NCBI GenBank assembly: GCA_900546875.1
Contig: URET01000062.1
Span: 1 to 5,170, forward strand
DNA length: 5,170 nt
Source: an uncultured Eubacteriales bacterium
Lineage (GTDB): Bacteria > Bacillota > Clostridia > Christensenellales > CAG-314
Direction of reading: 5' to 3'
Of this stretch, positions 4,936-5,170 are shown one piece after another (the stretch's first letter is position 1; every line of letters starts with the position of its first letter). A model generated the notes under the pieces. The model worked only from the letters and a program-made list of their open reading frames with translations, was not told where the DNA came from and searched no databases. The position numbers were made by a program, and so were the translations under genes.

Positions 4936-5170
4936 TACGGTAAAGTCTTTCGTCTTTGTTTCATGCGGGCTTTGTGCAGCTGAGTACAACTTTATGTAAT
5001 GAAATGCCGGATTCGCGCAACGAAATGCAATGTTCAGGCAATGAAGTATGGATCCGCGCAACGAAATGAGGCACTTGAGCGGCGGAGAACGGAGCTACGG
5101 TAAAACTGAATTTTTATGCCGCAAAAATCGTACGTTTAAGTGAGCCGCGGAGATTGCGCGAGGATATGAA
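4936..5170. other. Right-hand non-coding stretch after tpiA
   Basis: No credible gene is seen in these 235 bases. A 34-codon frame (4999-5103) runs through the tandem repeat but has no ribosome binding site and reads as low-complexity basic sequence. Other items are TACGGTAAA at both 4935-4943 and 5096-5104, and a 13-base direct repeat TGAGCsGCGGAGA (5076-5088 and 5141-5153, one mismatch). An ATG at 5166-5168 at the window edge has only AGGA directly before it, too close for a normal ribosome binding site, so I do not call a new gene. Confidence 0.5.
4999..5081. repeat. Degenerate ~21-base tandem repeat, four units
   Basis: Four successive units begin A(T/C)GAA and measure 21, 21, 20 and about 21 bases: 4999-5019, 5020-5040, 5041-5060 and 5061-5081. 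The first three end in GCA. Units alternate: 1 and 3 share ATGAA, GGAT and CGCGCA, while 2 and 4 share ACGAAATG. This makes a 41-base higher-order period, with GGATyCGCGCAACGAAATG repeated at 5009-5027 and 5050-5068 with one mismatch. The 20-base unit breaks the seven-codon periodicity, which argues against a translated repeat. It does not match a repeat class I know, and it is too degenerate and gapless for a CRISPR array. Confidence 0.6.

Noticed and set aside
4999..5081. CRISPR array
   Set aside because: The units are only about 21 bases, adjoin without unique spacers and are degenerate; no cas gene is present.
4999..5103. A 34-codon frame running through the tandem repeat
   Set aside because: It has no ribosome binding site and starts directly after overlapping stop codons. 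The repeat units shift frame (20 versus 21 bases), so the seven-residue periodicity is not maintained. It is better explained as non-coding repeat DNA.
5166..5170. Start codon of a further glycolytic gene such as gpmI at the right edge
   Set aside because: Only the ATG and two bases are visible and the AGGA before it is too close to serve as a normal ribosome binding site, so nothing supports a call.

Overview
The window looks like ordinary chromosomal housekeeping DNA from a bacterium of the Bacillota (Firmicutes), most likely a Clostridia-like lineage of moderate GC. The evidence is strong AAGGAG-type ribosome binding sites, a textbook sigma-A type promoter, a SpoVB/YtgP-type MOP flippase, and pgk followed by tpiA. 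The sequence alone does not support a genus call. I see no mobile element, CRISPR array, tRNA or rRNA gene, phage gene or defence system, and no convincing sign of a novel protein system.

Layout. The first ~120 bases may hold the last 27 codons of a rightward gene, followed at once by a terminator-like hairpin. Positions 234-2400 carry two leftward genes: a 515-residue multi-spanning flippase of the MurJ/SpoVB type (853-2400), then tadA (234-707), the tRNA adenosine deaminase, after a 145-base spacer. Positions 2401-2798 form a divergent spacer of about 400 bases. It ends in a near-consensus promoter (TTGACA, 17 bases, TACAAT) for the rightward genes pgk (2799-3983) and tpiA (4127-4873). The last ~300 bases hold no recognisable gene, but contain nested inverted repeats and a degenerate ~21-base tandem repeat.

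How the genes work together. Pgk makes ATP in lower glycolysis and TpiA interconverts the two triose phosphates, so they form a glycolytic pair. gap, the gene often found before pgk in Bacillota, is absent; the divergent flippase gene sits there instead. The leftward pair links envelope lipid-precursor export with tRNA wobble modification. I read this as simple linkage, not a shared pathway.

The points most worth a second look are all non-coding: the pgk-tpiA spacer, whose repeated ACGGAC/GTCCGT segments can form mutually exclusive hairpins; the tandem repeat after tpiA; a nearly perfect 26-base palindrome inside the 3' end of the flippase gene; and a three-segment repeat in the tadA leader.
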